A DNA stretch of 64,000 nt from Microbulbifer sp. A4B17 (GCF_003076275.1 NZ_CP029064.1:4134001-4198000); one strand, 5' to 3'; shown: positions 35,054 through 45,290, counted from the first letter of the stretch. Made by a program: numbers and translations. The notes: generated by a model from the letters alone, not told the origin.

Positions 35054-35935
35054 ATGAAAAACTTAGCTCCAATCGCAGCAGCACTTGCCCTTACAGTATC
35101 CGCAAGTGCTTTCGCGGCAAATAACACAGCTGTTCAAGACCAGCTTGGAGTTGGAAACCTGGCCACCGCAACGCAGGTCGGTCCCGGGGTTATCAACAAC
35201 ACCATTCTTCAAACCCAGGATGGGTTATTTAATGTGTCAACCGCATTACAGTCCGTAGGAAATAGTAATAGCATTATCAGCCATACCCAAGTTGGTGCAT
35301 TTAATGCGGCCACATCCTCCCAGGTCGGCTCTACTGCGACTACCGCAACTATTACCCAGGCTGGGACCGCAAATGTTGGGACAACAACACAAACAGCACC
35401 ATCCATAGGCAGTTCGGCCAACATTGCTCAAACTGGATCTGTAAACTTTGCGACTACTCTGCAGACTATCAGTTTCTTTGATATTGCTAATATCAGTCAA
35501 AATGGACTACTCAACCTCGCTTCAGTGGTACAACCCCTGGGTGCGTTCAATACTGCCACAGTCTCTCAAACCGGAGTATTAAATAGCGGGTTCCACACCC
35601 AAGTTGGCACCTTTAACAATACGTCTTCAATCCAGCTGGGTGCTTTAAATAATGCTACATCAATTCAAACTGGCCTCTTTAATGATTCCGGCATACTTCA
35701 GACCGGCGGCTTGAACTTTGCACTGCATTCTCAGGTAGGCGGATTCAATGATGCACAATCCAACCAGGTTGGTCTATTGAATGTTGCCACCAAAAACCAA
35801 ATTGGTTTCCTTAATAACGCGACATCTACCCAGGTTGGATTACTCAACATCCATTCCACCACACAGACAGGGTTTAACGAAACTGCAATAGCTAGCCAAG
35901 TTGGCATAGGTAATGTCGGCGTGGTTACGCAATAG
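35054..35935 (+). CDS. Large curlin paralogue 2
   Basis: Length (293 residues), signal peptide (LAPIAAALALTVSASAFA) and repeat number (about 23 units) match paralogue 1, and the unit order is similar, with the same irregular PS/AP unit near residue 115. Clear examples are TQVGLLNIHSTTQTG and FNDAQSNQVGLLNVAT. It follows paralogue 1 by 66 bases and ends in a terminator at 35958. The two genes are probably co-transcribed and supply the main fibre subunits. Confidence 0.9.
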   Translation: MKNLAPIAAALALTVSASAFAANNTAVQDQLGVGNLATATQVGPGVINNTILQTQDGLFNVSTALQSVGNSNSIISHTQVGAFNAATSSQVGSTATTATITQAGTANVGTTTQTAPSIGSSANIAQTGSVNFATTLQTISFFDIANISQNGLLNLASVVQPLGAFNTATVSQTGVLNSGFHTQVGTFNNTSSIQLGALNNATSIQTGLFNDSGILQTGGLNFALHSQVGGFNDAQSNQVGLLNVATKNQIGFLNNATSTQVGLLNIHSTTQTGFNETAIASQVGIGNVGVVTQ

Positions 35936-35957
35936 CTCCCCAGAGAGAATAGCTTAT

Positions 35958-35983
35958 GGCGGTCATTGATTGACCGCCTTTTA
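35958..35983 (+). terminator. Terminator after curlin paralogue 2
   Basis: GGCGGTCA pairs with TGACCGCC around a short loop, followed by a T-rich run. It closes the unit of curlin genes 1 and 2, so curlin genes 3 and 4 need their own promoters. Confidence 0.8.
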
Positions 35984-36503
35984 TCAATTTTTGGTGAAAT
36001 TTATGTCTTGGTTTCATTCGACAGTAATCTCCAAAAGATACCGGCATTAATAAAGTAATAAACGAGCAGGTTCAATTTTTAATAGATCGTCTGAATAGTA
36101 GACCAAGAGCGAGCCAGGGTGGAAGGTCACCGACTGATTTTTTTATGGGCAACAAGGTAATCATGTTTTCAGAATAAGGGAATTGCAGGTATTACTTGAT
36201 TCCAAGTGTGTTTATGCACAGCTATTTATAGTTTGGTAAGGATGATAATTAGGCAAGTTTATTATCCCTCAGAAGATTAATGTGATCTTAAAATCTGAAT
36301 TAGATTTTAGAAATCAAGCATAAATTTAAAGAGAGCAGTACAAATGAACGCCTTCAAAGATAAAACTACAAAGGCACTGATTTCCTGTTCGATTCAGCTA
36401 GAATTTTTCAGTACAGGTTTTTTATCTTTTTATGTGTTCAAAAGTCTATGAATCCGCAGAAATTAAAGTTGATATGAATATATTTTAATTACGGGAGTAC
36501 ACA
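35984..36503. other. AT-rich gap before curlin paralogue 3
   Basis: About 520 bases with no supported gene. A 35-codon frame at 36344 has a weak ribosome site and no homology I recognise, so it is not called. The region presumably holds the promoter for paralogue 3. Confidence 0.45.
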
Positions 36504-37394
36504 GTGAGGAAGGTTACGATTTTACCTCTTGCCATTCTTATGTCGGCAGTTGGTATCACCCATGCTGCAGACAATACGTCAATTGTTTTACAGGATGGCA
36601 GCAATAATGCCGCTACTGTGGATCAAACTGACAACAGCGCTATTGACAATCATGTCGAAGTAACTCAAAACGGCAGCCATCACAATGCTGAGGCGATGCA
36701 GGTTAACGAGACCGACAGCACCATTTATCAAGTTCAGGATGGAGCGCTGAATGACGTATATAGCTTACAGGTGGGTGGCATTCGTAATACTGTGCAGATC
36801 TATCAATTAGGAATGGACAATAGTGCCAGCACATATCAGGTATCAGTACAGAATAGCGAAGCGATAATTCGTCAAAGTGGCGCTAATAGCCAAGCGGAAA
36901 TACACCAACATTTTGGTAGCGACAATGTTTCGGTTATCGAGCAGGTTGGCGACATACATGGTGCTCTTATTGGTCAGTATGCGAGCTTTAACTCAGAGGC
37001 TTATATCTATCAAGAGGGCTCTTATCACGACGCTATGATCAGCCAGGAGGGATCAGGCCACTACGCCAACATCAGTCAGTCAGGTACTTCCCAAGTTGCT
37101 GACATTACCCAGTCTGACATGTATAACGAAGCCGATATAATCCAAAATGGTGAAAGCAATAACACCACAATTGTGCAGGTTTCCTGGTACAACAGCGCCT
37201 TTGTCCATCAGGACGGATTCATGAACCAGGCCACTATTATGCAATCTGGCGACAGCGGTCTCGGCGGAGGCCATACTGCAATTGTGAATCAATCTGGAGG
37301 CATGAACAGTGCCACTGTAATCCAGACAGGGTTTGCTGAGTCTGCAAATATCACTCAGGTTGGTACCGGAAATACCGCTATCGTGCATCAGTAG
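36504..37394 (+). CDS. Large curlin paralogue 3, acidic
   Basis: The start is GTG 36504 with GGGAG at proper spacing. The 296-residue protein has a signal peptide (VTILPLAILMSAVGITHA), then about 23 curlin units (for example VIEQVGDIHGALIGQ, TVIQTGFAESANITQ). Its units are more varied than in paralogues 1 and 2 and contain many Asp, Glu and Ser residues plus aromatic residues. It ends TGNTAIVHQ, aligning with the ends of the other paralogues. A strong terminator follows. Confidence 0.9.
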   Translation: MRKVTILPLAILMSAVGITHAADNTSIVLQDGSNNAATVDQTDNSAIDNHVEVTQNGSHHNAEAMQVNETDSTIYQVQDGALNDVYSLQVGGIRNTVQIYQLGMDNSASTYQVSVQNSEAIIRQSGANSQAEIHQHFGSDNVSVIEQVGDIHGALIGQYASFNSEAYIYQEGSYHDAMISQEGSGHYANISQSGTSQVADITQSDMYNEADIIQNGESNNTTIVQVSWYNSAFVHQDGFMNQATIMQSGDSGLGGGHTAIVNQSGGMNSATVIQTGFAESANITQVGTGNTAIVHQ

Positions 37395-37406
37395 GTTTTA
37401 GATACT

Positions 37407-37438
37407 ATACCCGGGGCCTCACAGACCCCGGTATTTTT
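37407..37438 (+). terminator. Terminator after curlin paralogue 3
   Basis: ATACCCGGGG pairs with CCCCGGTAT (one bulged C) around a 9-base loop, followed by five T residues. Paralogue 3 is therefore probably a single-gene unit. Confidence 0.8.
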
Positions 37439-37968
37439 CAGCCAGTCGTTTCTACTAAATTTGACATCAGCATCTATGCGAGAAAAAATCTCCATGTACC
37501 GACTGAAGTGGAATTCAGGCTTCTCTGTTCTGTCTTACCCACCACAAATCGGCCGCCCTTTTCGGCAAGTACATCTAACTTGCAACACTGCCAAAGATCA
37601 CTTTTCTTGCTACAGCTTTTAAATCAACATGTAAAACTTTATTCCCAACAAATTAGGACTTACTTCCTATAGCCGCATCCCATTGCAACAACAAGACTGA
37701 GGAGGACGGAACGAATTATTGGACCCCTAAGCAGTATCAGGGAAGCCATCAAAATGTATCAGTCCCACTCTCCCGTTTTTCTATTTAACTGGCGGCAATG
37801 CCTTTATGGCAACGCTGCTCCCCCCCTTTACAGTGATACCCGGCCTTACGGCTAGGTGCACCTGCTGTAAAATCCCTGGCGCAGGATGACGTGCCACCAC
37901 TTTTCAGCCACTCAGGCTGTTATTTCACCGTGTAATGCTCATTGAAGTTTGTAGTAATGGAGACATTC
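37439..37968. other. Gap before curlin paralogue 4
   Basis: About 530 bases with no credible coding frame. It is less AT-rich than the gaps before curlin genes 1 and 3. A promoter for paralogue 4 is expected but none was identified with confidence. Confidence 0.45.
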
Positions 37969-38844
37969 ATGAAAACCTTGACCCCTATCGCCGTAGCTAT
38001 AACCCTGGCCATCAGTGGAACCGCTTATGCGGGTGGTAACACTGCAACTCAGGACCAGCATGGTGGCCACAACAGCGCCACTATCACTCAGACCGGACCT
38101 CTGACCTGGAATAACAACGCCATGCAAGAACAGCATGGCGATCACAACAGCGCGGATATTGTTCACAACGCCGAATTCGGCAGCTATGGCTATCAGTACC
38201 AGGAAGGGGATCACCATTCAGCGGAATTACTGCAAACCGGCGGCGTCGGCAATGAGTCTTTCAGCTTCCAGTCAGGAACTTACAACGTTTCCGAAACTCT
38301 CCAGTATGGACAAATTGGCAGCTATTCTGCGCATCAGCAGTCCGGTAATAATCACTATGCCCTCACCTACCAGTTTTTAGGTGCTGACAACTCCGTAATC
38401 ATCATTCAAAACGACAGTCACAACACCGCAACCGCTACCCAGGTTGTCAGTGTCGGTTCTGATGTGGTTATCCGTCAGAGAGGCGAACTGCACAATGCGG
38501 ATACCTACCAGAGCGGCTTCGGCCACGATGCGGGCATGCGCCAGTCCGGTGAATCCAACGATGCTGATATTCGCCAGGTAGGTGGTGATCACTATGGCCG
38601 TATACGTCAGCGTGGCCACAACCACGAAGCAGATATTTCCCAGGCTGGGTACAACCACACAGCACGTACCCGTCAGAGAGGCCACCACAACGATGTCTAC
38701 CTGGGACAGATCGGTGTAGGGCACACTGCAATGGCCCATCAATCAGGACACAACAATTACAGCCTGGTGGGACAATTTGGTACCGAAGAAACTGCCATGG
38801 TCATGCAGTCCGGCCACGCTAACCAGAGCTACATTTTCCAGTAG
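37969..38844 (+). CDS. Large curlin paralogue 4, histidine-rich
   Basis: ATG 37969 gives a signal peptide (LTPIAVAITLAISGTAYA) nearly identical to that of paralogue 1. The 291-residue protein keeps the QxGxxN ladder, but many turn positions hold histidine (GGHNS, GDHNS, GDHHS, RGHNHE, RGHHND, SGHNN, SGHAN). I count about 22 histidines, against one to three in paralogues 1 and 2. Arginine is also raised in the second half (IRQVGGDHYGRIRQRG). A regular histidine ladder on an amyloid face suggests metal binding or pH-dependent assembly; this is inferred. Secretion would be by the same CsgG. Confidence 0.9.
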   Translation: MKTLTPIAVAITLAISGTAYAGGNTATQDQHGGHNSATITQTGPLTWNNNAMQEQHGDHNSADIVHNAEFGSYGYQYQEGDHHSAELLQTGGVGNESFSFQSGTYNVSETLQYGQIGSYSAHQQSGNNHYALTYQFLGADNSVIIIQNDSHNTATATQVVSVGSDVVIRQRGELHNADTYQSGFGHDAGMRQSGESNDADIRQVGGDHYGRIRQRGHNHEADISQAGYNHTARTRQRGHHNDVYLGQIGVGHTAMAHQSGHNNYSLVGQFGTEETAMVMQSGHANQSYIFQ

Positions 38845-38857
38845 ACCTGGCAATAAT

Positions 38858-38888
38858 AAAAAAGGGCGGCCCATGGCCGCCCTTTTTT
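38858..38888. terminator. Bidirectional terminator between curlin 4 and greA
   Basis: AAAAAAGGGCGGC and GCCGCCCTTTTTT pair around a 5-base loop between two convergent genes, with A and T tracts that serve both directions. Confidence 0.92.
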
Positions 38889-38900
38889 ATCACCTGAAAT

Positions 38901-39377
38901 TTACAGGTGCTCAACCGCGTCGATTTCGTATTCCACAGCACCGGAAGGAGTGTGTACTACCACCACATCACCGACTTCCTTGCCAATTAGCGCACGGGCA
39001 ATCGGGGAGTTCACCGAGATCTTGTGCTGTTTCACATCGGCTTCATCGTCGCCAACAATTTTGTAAGTGACTTCTTTATCGTCATCCAGGTGAATAATCG
39101 TTACCGTAGTGCCGAAAATTACCTTGTCGCTGGGCTCGATGCTTTTCACATCAATGACCAGAGAGTGGGAAAGCTTACTTTCGATTTCCTGGATACGACC
39201 CTCGATAAAGCCCTGCTTCTCTCGCGCCGCGTGGTATTCGGCATTTTCCTTCAAATCACCGTGTTCGCGCGCTTCGGCAATCGCCTGTACAACTGTAGGG
39301 CGTTCAACTTTTTTCAGATTGTCCAGTTCTGAACGCAGCGCCTCTGCGCCTTCAACGGTCATTGGTACCCGGTTCAA
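38901..39377 (-). CDS. greA: Transcription elongation factor GreA
   Basis: GreA enters the RNA polymerase secondary channel and triggers cleavage of backtracked RNA. The 158-residue protein has the N-terminal coiled coil with the acidic tip ([19 protein letters not shown]) and the C-terminal FKBP-like domain ([19 protein letters not shown]). The start is TTG 39377 with GGAGG 7 bases upstream; it aligns with the usual start one residue pair before PMT. It ends the carAB-greA string as in many gammaproteobacteria. Confidence 0.96.
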   Translation of the reverse strand: MNRVPMTVEGAEALRSELDNLKKVERPTVVQAIAEAREHGDLKENAEYHAAREKQGFIEGRIQEIESKLSHSLVIDVKSIEPSDKVIFGTTVTIIHLDDDKEVTYKIVGDDEADVKQHKISVNSPIARALIGKEVGDVVVVHTPSGAVEYEIDAVEHL

Positions 39378-39464
39378 TGTGGGACCTCCATTATTGTTAC
39401 GACGAAACCGGGCCCGGTGAGTTCACGGGGCCCGGTTGGATTTCACAAATTGGTTTTAAAGCTA

Positions 39465-42400
39465 TTAGGAAAGCTTTACGACACGCTGGTGAAGGTCTTG
39501 CAGACGGCGAACCTGTAGCGGCTGCTCCTGACGCATGGCCATCGCCATGGCCTGGGCCGCCGCCAGGGTGGTGGTGTAACACACCTGGTGGTTCTCAGCA
39601 CTGCGACGGATATCCGCAGAGTCGCGAATCGCCTGGCGCCCTTCGGTGGTATTAACCACCAGTGCAATCTCGTCGTTCTTAATCATATCGACGATATGCG
39701 GGCGACCTTCACTCATCTTGTTGACGGTTGTAACGGGAATATCGTTTTCTTGCAAGACCTTGGCGGTGCCGCGGCTGGCAATTACTTCGAAGCCAAGCTC
39801 TACCAGATCGCGAGCTACGCCCACTGCATCCGCCTTATCGAAGTCACGCACAGAGATAAATGCGCGTCCGGACTCCGGCAGGCGATCGCCAGCGGCAACC
39901 AGGCCCTTGTCGAAGGCCTCTGCGAAGGTAGCGCCTACGCCCATCACTTCGCCGGTGGACTTCATCTCGGGACCGAGAATCGGGTCCACTTTCGGGAACT
40001 TGTTGAACGGGAATACCGACTCTTTCACGGAGTAGTAGTCCGGTACGATCTCTTCAATGAAACCTTGCTCTTTCAGGCTGATACCTGCCTGACAACGCGC
40101 AGCCACTTTCGCCAGTGAAGTACCGATGCACTTGGAAACGAAAGGCACAGTACGGGAAGCGCGCGGGTTCACCTCGATCACGTAAATCTCGCCGTCCTGG
40201 TAGGCCAGCTGGGTGTTCATCAGGCCGACTACGCCCAACTCGCGAGCCATGGCTTTCACCTCTTCACGCATACGGTCCTGCACATCCGCCGGCAGGCTGT
40301 AAGGCGGCAGGGAGCAGGCGGAGTCACCGGAGTGAACACCACACTGTTCAATGTGCTGCATGATGGCGCCAATCACAACGTCTTTGCCATCGGACACCGC
40401 ATCGATATCCACCTCAATGGCGGCGTTGAGGAAGTGATCCAGCAGTACCGGCGCTTCGTCGGAAACCTGCACCGCTTCTTTCATGTAAGTGAGCAGCTCG
40501 TCTTCTTTGTAGACGATCTCCATAGCGCGGCCGCCCAGTACGTAAGACGGGCGCACAACCAGCGGGTAGCCCACGTCTTTCGCCGCCTGGATGGCTTCGG
40601 AAACAGAGCGCACGATAGCGTTCTTTGGCTGCTTGAGGCCGAGACGCATAATCATCTGCTGGAAGCGCTCGCGGTCTTCGGCGCGGTCGATCTGCTCTGG
40701 GGTGGTACCAATAATCGGCACACCTTCGTTGGCCAGGTAGCGCGCCAGGTTCAGCGGAGTCTGGCCGCCGAACTGTACGATCACGCCTTCCGGCTTCTCT
40801 TTGGCAACGATTTCCAGAACGTCTTCCAGGGTTACCGGCTCGAAGTAGAGGCGGTCGGAAGTGTCGTAGTCGGTGGAAACAGTCTCCGGGTTACAGTTGA
40901 CCATGATGGTCTCATAACCGTCTTCGCGCATCGCCAGAGCGGCGTGTACACAGCAGTAGTCAAACTCGATGCCCTGACCGATACGGTTGGGGCCACCACC
41001 GAGTACCATGATTTTCTTTTTGTCAGACGGCTGCGCTTCGCACTCCTCATCGTAAGTGGAGTACATATAAGCAGTGGAGGTGCTGAACTCAGCGGCACAG
41101 GTGTCTACGCGCTTGTAAGACGGGAATACACCCAGCTTGTGGCGGAATTCACGCACACTCTTTTGGCTCACCCCCAGCAAGTCTGCGAGGCGACGATCGG
41201 AGAAGCCCTTACGCTTGAGGAAACGCATATGCTCAGCAGTCAACGCTGAGGTAGGTAGTGACTTGAGCGGCTCTTCAATTTTGATCAGCTCTTCGATCTG
41301 CACCAGGAACCAGGGATCGATACCGGACAGGTCGTAAACTTCGCCGACGCTCATGCCCATGCGGAAGGCGTCGCCCACATACCAGATACGCTCGGCACCG
41401 GGCACGGAGAGTTCGCTGCGCAGACGGGTCTCAGCGCCGTCTTTGCTCGGGTCAATCTTGCTTTCCAGGCCGAAGCTGCCCACTTCCAGGCCGCGCAGGG
41501 CTTTCTGCATGGACTCCTGGAAGGTGCGGCCGATGGCCATCACTTCACCCACAGACTTCATCTGGGTGGTCAGGCGCGCATCGGCTTCACCGAATTTCTC
41601 GAAGGTAAAGCGCGGAATCTTGGTGACAACGTAATCGATGGACGGCTCGAAGGACGCCGGGGTAGCACCGCCGGTGATATCGTTCTGCAACTCATCCAGG
41701 GTGTAACCCACAGCCAGCTTGGCCGCGACCTTGGCGATCGGGAAGCCGGTGGCCTTGGAGGCCAGTGCGGAGGAGCGGGATACGCGGGGGTTCATCTCGA
41801 TCACCACCACGCGGCCAGTCTTCGGGCAAACGCCGAACTGTACGTTGGAGCCGCCGGTTTCAACGCCGATCTCGCGCAATACCGCGATAGAGGCGTTGCG
41901 CATCAGCTGGTATTCCTTATCGGTCAGCGTCTGCGCCGGGGCCACGGTGATGGAGTCACCGGTGTGTACGCCCATCGGGTCGAAGTTCTCGATGGAACAT
42001 ACGATGATGCAGTTGTCGTTCTTATCGCGAACCACTTCCATCTCGTACTCTTTCCAGCCGAGCAGGGATTCGTCGATCAACAGTTCGTTGGTGGGGGAGA
42101 GGTCGAGACCGCGCTTACAGATCTCTTCAAACTCCGGCCAGTTGTAGGCCACACCGCCACCGGAACCACCCATGGTGAAGGATGGACGGATAATGACCGG
42201 GAAGCCGAACTCTTCCGGCACCTTCTTCGCCTCTTCCATGGAGTGGACGATCTTGGCGCGCGGAGTTTCCAGGCCGATCGCCTTCATCGCCTTGTCGAAC
42301 AGGTCGCGGTCTTCCGCTTTCTCGATAGCGTCTTTGTCCGCACCGATCAGCTCGACATTGAATTCCTTCAGGACACCGTGCTTGTCCAGGTCCAGGGCGC

Positions 42401-42692
42401 AGTTCAATGCAGTCTGGCCGCCCATGGTAGGCAGGATGGCGTCGGGGCGCTCCTGCTCGATAATCTTGGCAACGGTGCGCCACTCCACCGGCTCGATGTA
42501 AGTGGCATCGGCCATGGCCGGGTCGGTCATGATGGTGGCCGGGTTGGAGTTCACCAGGATCACCCGGTAACCCTCTTCGCGCAGCGCCTTACAGGCCTGA
42601 GCGCCGGAGTAGTCAAATTCGCACGCCTGGCCGATCACGATGGGGCCTGCGCCGATAATCAGAATGCTTTGGATATCTGTGCGTTTTGGCAT
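39465..42692 (-). CDS. carB: Carbamoyl-phosphate synthase large subunit
   Basis: CarB makes carbamoyl phosphate for arginine and pyrimidine synthesis from bicarbonate, ATP and ammonia supplied by CarA. The 1075-residue protein has two ATP-grasp halves: residues 1-400 ([21 protein letters not shown]) and about 555-935 ([19 protein letters not shown]), plus the MGS-like allosteric domain at the C-terminus. GSGGGVAYN and GGRAMEIVY are the two nucleotide-loop regions. It lies 380 bases after carA, a gap enlarged by a MITE. Confidence 0.98.
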   Translation of the reverse strand: MPKRTDIQSILIIGAGPIVIGQACEFDYSGAQACKALREEGYRVILVNSNPATIMTDPAMADATYIEPVEWRTVAKIIEQERPDAILPTMGGQTALNCALDLDKHGVLKEFNVELIGADKDAIEKAEDRDLFDKAMKAIGLETPRAKIVHSMEEAKKVPEEFGFPVIIRPSFTMGGSGGGVAYNWPEFEEICKRGLDLSPTNELLIDESLLGWKEYEMEVVRDKNDNCIIVCSIENFDPMGVHTGDSITVAPAQTLTDKEYQLMRNASIAVLREIGVETGGSNVQFGVCPKTGRVVVIEMNPRVSRSSALASKATGFPIAKVAAKLAVGYTLDELQNDITGGATPASFEPSIDYVVTKIPRFTFEKFGEADARLTTQMKSVGEVMAIGRTFQESMQKALRGLEVGSFGLESKIDPSKDGAETRLRSELSVPGAERIWYVGDAFRMGMSVGEVYDLSGIDPWFLVQIEELIKIEEPLKSLPTSALTAEHMRFLKRKGFSDRRLADLLGVSQKSVREFRHKLGVFPSYKRVDTCAAEFSTSTAYMYSTYDEECEAQPSDKKKIMVLGGGPNRIGQGIEFDYCCVHAALAMREDGYETIMVNCNPETVSTDYDTSDRLYFEPVTLEDVLEIVAKEKPEGVIVQFGGQTPLNLARYLANEGVPIIGTTPEQIDRAEDRERFQQMIMRLGLKQPKNAIVRSVSEAIQAAKDVGYPLVVRPSYVLGGRAMEIVYKEDELLTYMKEAVQVSDEAPVLLDHFLNAAIEVDIDAVSDGKDVVIGAIMQHIEQCGVHSGDSACSLPPYSLPADVQDRMREEVKAMARELGVVGLMNTQLAYQDGEIYVIEVNPRASRTVPFVSKCIGTSLAKVAARCQAGISLKEQGFIEEIVPDYYSVKESVFPFNKFPKVDPILGPEMKSTGEVMGVGATFAEAFDKGLVAAGDRLPESGRAFISVRDFDKADAVGVARDLVELGFEVIASRGTAKVLQENDIPVTTVNKMSEGRPHIVDMIKNDEIALVVNTTEGRQAIRDSADIRRSAENHQVCYTTTLAAAQAMAMAMRQEQPLQVRRLQDLHQRVVKLS

Positions 42693-42754
42693 CTTTCTTC
42701 CGTTCTACTACCGGCTAAGGCCGGCTGCGCTAAATTTCATTCGTTTCTTGTTAA

Positions 42755-43018
42755 GGAGACTCTAAACAACTCCGTGATGCCTCTGGCTTGGAGAGCGGTT
42801 CACAATCAAGGCGCGGCTTCGCAGGAATGTCTAGACCTTTCAAGAAGTCGCAACGCGGAGTGTGAATCGCTCTGCAAGCCCCGAAGGGCGGGCCTTGAAG
42901 GCCACAGCTGCTGCGTTGCAGCTCTTGCAAAGGGCTACGGCCATTCGCGGCGAGCTGCGCCTAACATCTGCAGCCTTCAAGGACCCGCAGAGGTATTACG
43001 GCGTTATTCAGAGTCTCC
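42755..43018. mobile_element. MITE copy 2 (264 bp), between carA and carB
   Basis: This copy is about 95% identical to the element at 17404-17666 but in opposite orientation. The ends are GGAGACTC (42755) and GAGTCTCC (ending 43018), with inverted similarity extending about 30 bases inward. TTAA on the left and TTAT on the right are an imperfect 4-bp target duplication of YTAR type. It is transcribed within the carA-carB unit, so its long inverted ends could fold in the mRNA. Confidence 0.88.
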
Positions 43019-43020
43019 TT

Positions 43021-43046
43021 ATAACCGCCGCAAAAGCGGCGGTTAT
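43021..43046. other. Perfect 11-bp hairpin after carA
   Basis: ATAACCGCCGC and GCGGCGGTTAT flank an AAAA loop, between the carA stop and the MITE. Neither side has a strong T tract, so it resembles an mRNA-stabilising or partial-termination hairpin. It adjoins the MITE directly, so the insertion may have occurred next to a pre-existing stem. Confidence 0.6.
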
Positions 43047-43072
43047 TTGCCCGACCCTGGGCGGCTACGCCC

Positions 43073-44221
43073 TTAGGCGCGCTCTTTCATCAAATCGATA
43101 AAGTGGTCGAACAACGGCGCCACATCGTGTGGGCCCGGGCTCGCTTCCGGGTGTCCCTGGAAGCTGAAGGCCGGCTTGTCCTTCAGGTGAATACCCTGCA
43201 AGGTACCGTCGAACAGGGACTTGTGGGTAACTTCCACATTGTCCGGCAGGCTGTCGGCGTCCACTTCGAAGCCGTGGTTCTGCGCGGTGATCATCACCTT
43301 GGTGCTGTTCAGGTCCTGTACCGGGTGGTTACCACCGTGGTGACCGAACTTCATCTTGGCAGTTTTACCGCCCACCGCCAGGCCCAACAGCTGGTGGCCC
43401 AGGCAGATGCCGTAGGTGGGAATCCCCGCGTCCAGGATTTCGCGGATAGCGGTGATTGCGTATTCACAGGGCTCGGGGTCACCGGGGCCATTGGACAGGA
43501 ATACACCGTTGGGATTCATCGCCAGGACTTCGGAAGCTGGAGTCTCCGCCGGTACTACGGTGATGTCACAGCCGCGATCCACCAGCATACGCAAAATATT
43601 ACGCTTCACACCGAAGTCGTAAGCCACTACTTTGAAGGGCTGTTCCGGCGCGGCCTTGTGGCCTTCGCCCAGTTCCCAGGTACCTTCGCTAAAGGGGTAG
43701 GCTTCCTTGGTGCTCACTACCTTGGCCAGGTCCATCCCTTTCAGACCGGCAAATTCCCTGGCCTTGGCCAGGGCTTCTTCGCGGTCGATATTGTCACCGG
43801 CAACGATGCAACCGCTCTGTGCACCCTTGTCGCGCAGCAGACGGGTCAGGCGACGAGTGTCGATATCGGCGATACCAACGATATTGCGCTCGCGCAGGTA
43901 GTCTTCCAGGGACTGTTCGTTGCGGAAGCTGCTGGCCAGCAGCGGCAGGTCGCGGATTACCAGGCCGGCAGCCCAGATTTCAGCGCACTCCTCATCTTCC
44001 TGGTTAGTGCCAGTGTTGCCGATGTGCGGGTAGGTCAGAGTCACAATCTGGCGGGCATAGGAGGGGTCGGTGAGGATCTCCTGGTAACCGGTCATGGATG
44101 TGTTGAACACTACCTCGCCAACAGAACTGCCATGGGCACCGATTGCGCGTCCTTCAAAGACACTACCATCAGCGAGCACCAGCAGCGCGGGAGTTGTACT
44201 CTGCATAAAGTTGTGGGGCAT
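43073..44221 (-). CDS. carA: Carbamoyl-phosphate synthase small subunit
   Basis: CarA is the glutamine amidotransferase that feeds ammonia to CarB. The start at ATG 44221 follows GGAGG at ideal spacing; a longer frame to 44266 exists but lacks such a site. The N-terminal domain ([39 protein letters not shown]) leads to the class-I glutaminase: nucleophile in [13 protein letters not shown] and the late His/Glu pair in [13 protein letters not shown]. The gene is upstream of carB on the same strand. Confidence 0.97.
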   Translation of the reverse strand: MPHNFMQSTTPALLVLADGSVFEGRAIGAHGSSVGEVVFNTSMTGYQEILTDPSYARQIVTLTYPHIGNTGTNQEDEECAEIWAAGLVIRDLPLLASSFRNEQSLEDYLRERNIVGIADIDTRRLTRLLRDKGAQSGCIVAGDNIDREEALAKAREFAGLKGMDLAKVVSTKEAYPFSEGTWELGEGHKAAPEQPFKVVAYDFGVKRNILRMLVDRGCDITVVPAETPASEVLAMNPNGVFLSNGPGDPEPCEYAITAIREILDAGIPTYGICLGHQLLGLAVGGKTAKMKFGHHGGNHPVQDLNSTKVMITAQNHGFEVDADSLPDNVEVTHKSLFDGTLQGIHLKDKPAFSFQGHPEASPGPHDVAPLFDHFIDLMKERA

Positions 44222-44336
44222 GAAAGCCTCCGACGTAGGGACAGCTTTAGTCAAATTGAACTCCAATCTTCAGAACTGCTTCCGGGCGGGGTTTGTGGGC
44301 TTTGGAGCACGCGACTCCTGACTGTCTCGCGCATAA

Positions 44337-44374
44337 AAAAGCGAGATGAAACATCGCAGCTTCATCTCGCTTTA
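44337..44374 (-). terminator. Intrinsic terminator 115 bases upstream of carA
   Basis: AAAGCGAGATGAA and TTTCATCTCGCTTT pair around a short loop, and T residues follow on the minus strand. The stem also has an A tract on its other side. It either ends transcripts from the yfiR-like gene or, if a promoter lies further upstream, acts as an attenuator for carAB. The sequence does not decide between these. Confidence 0.85.
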
Positions 44375-44551
44375 AAAATCTTTTCACGCGCGGCTCTCAC
44401 AAATTGGCCGATGCTTGCCACCGGCTTTTTGGTGGGCTCGCGCTGCGCGATTAAGCTTCGCGGCACCGGCCCAAATTCGGGCGCAGATTCTACGCGATTT
44501 CGCCTCTGGGCGCTAGTGCAAAAATACGCCAGGCCACTTTCGCCAAAATAC

Positions 44552-45130
44552 TCACTCCGGCTTGCGGCCCAGGCGGAAAAGACTGCTGCCCATTTTCAGC
44601 TCCGCCTTCTCCAGCATGGTCTTGTTCATACGCAGGGCCACTTCCCGGCCGCTATCGGCAAACTCGATCATACCCCCAGTGGCGGCAAAGCGCTCGGCAT
44701 CGCTAACTGTCAGCACCGGGAAGAACTCCAGTGCAACCAAGGCCTTGATAATCGTGGGGCGATCCAGGGTGCTCAGTACCACGATCTGGCACTTGCGCGC
44801 ACGCAGCATCTCCTTAACCTCAATTTTCTCAAGCTCCACATCGCGCCCATCGATACGCTGGTTCTTGAACCGGGCTGCCAGTGGCTCGCTGAGGGAGTCC
44901 CCGCCCATCAGACATACCTTGAAAGGGGCACTGCTGTTGGAAAAGGCATTGACCGGCCACTGCAGGTGGTAGGCAAAGTGCACGATATAGTCCACCATCA
45001 CCCGCCGCCCAAGAGGCGTATCGGAGAGCTGCACCGCCGCCAGCGAAGCGGGGCTGGCAAGTGAAACGGCTAGAAGAAGGATGAGTAGAGCCGGAATAGC
45101 GCGGAGTGAACGGAGGCTGCATATCGTCAT
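44552..45130 (-). CDS. YfiR-family periplasmic protein
   Basis: The 192-residue protein has a signal peptide (ALLILLLAVSLASPASLAA) and the YfiR/DUF4154 core: MVDYIVHFAYHLQWP, FKVCLMGGDSLSEPL, CQIVVLSTLDRPTIIKAL and the closing GMIEFADSGREVALRMNKTMLEKAELKM. In Pseudomonas, YfiR inhibits a membrane diguanylate cyclase, but no cyclase gene is adjacent here, so a c-di-GMP role is not shown. It lies between a RimB-RimK fusion gene and carA. Confidence 0.85.
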   Translation of the reverse strand: MTICSLRSLRAIPALLILLLAVSLASPASLAAVQLSDTPLGRRVMVDYIVHFAYHLQWPVNAFSNSSAPFKVCLMGGDSLSEPLAARFKNQRIDGRDVELEKIEVKEMLRARKCQIVVLSTLDRPTIIKALVALEFFPVLTVSDAERFAATGGMIEFADSGREVALRMNKTMLEKAELKMGSSLFRLGRKPE

Positions 45131-45171
45131 AGAAGCTCAAACCCTGCGGTTTGCACCTCCCGAAAGGAAGC

Positions 45172-45267
45172 TGCGGTGGGCTGGTACCCGCAGCGACCAG
45201 GCCTCGCTGCGGCTCTATTTGCGCGCCAGCGAAAAGCCCGGCCACCTACTCAGGTTAGCCCACCGCA
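45172..45267. repeat. Nested inverted repeats between the rimBK-like and yfiR-like genes
   Basis: An outer 11-base pair of arms (TGCGGTGGGCT at 45172, AGCCCACCGCA at 45257) encloses an inner 9-bp palindrome (CCGCAGCGA 45188-45196, TCGCTGCGG 45204-45212). The structure is GC-rich without a T tract. It may separate the expression of two minus-strand genes. Confidence 0.5.
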
Positions 45268-45290
45268 AAGCCCACCGCCGGGGGCCAAAG

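Noticed and set aside
36344..36451. 35-codon plus-strand frame before curlin paralogue 3
   Set aside because: The ribosome site is weak, the length is close to chance, and no conserved feature supports it.
40332..41249. 305-codon plus-strand frame opposite carB
   Set aside because: It is the mirror frame of a highly conserved gene; codon bias of carB leaves the opposite frame open, and the translation resembles no protein.
43103..45064. 653-codon plus-strand frame opposite carA and the yfiR-like gene
   Set aside because: It runs antisense through two well-supported genes and a terminator, and shows no domain or sensible composition.
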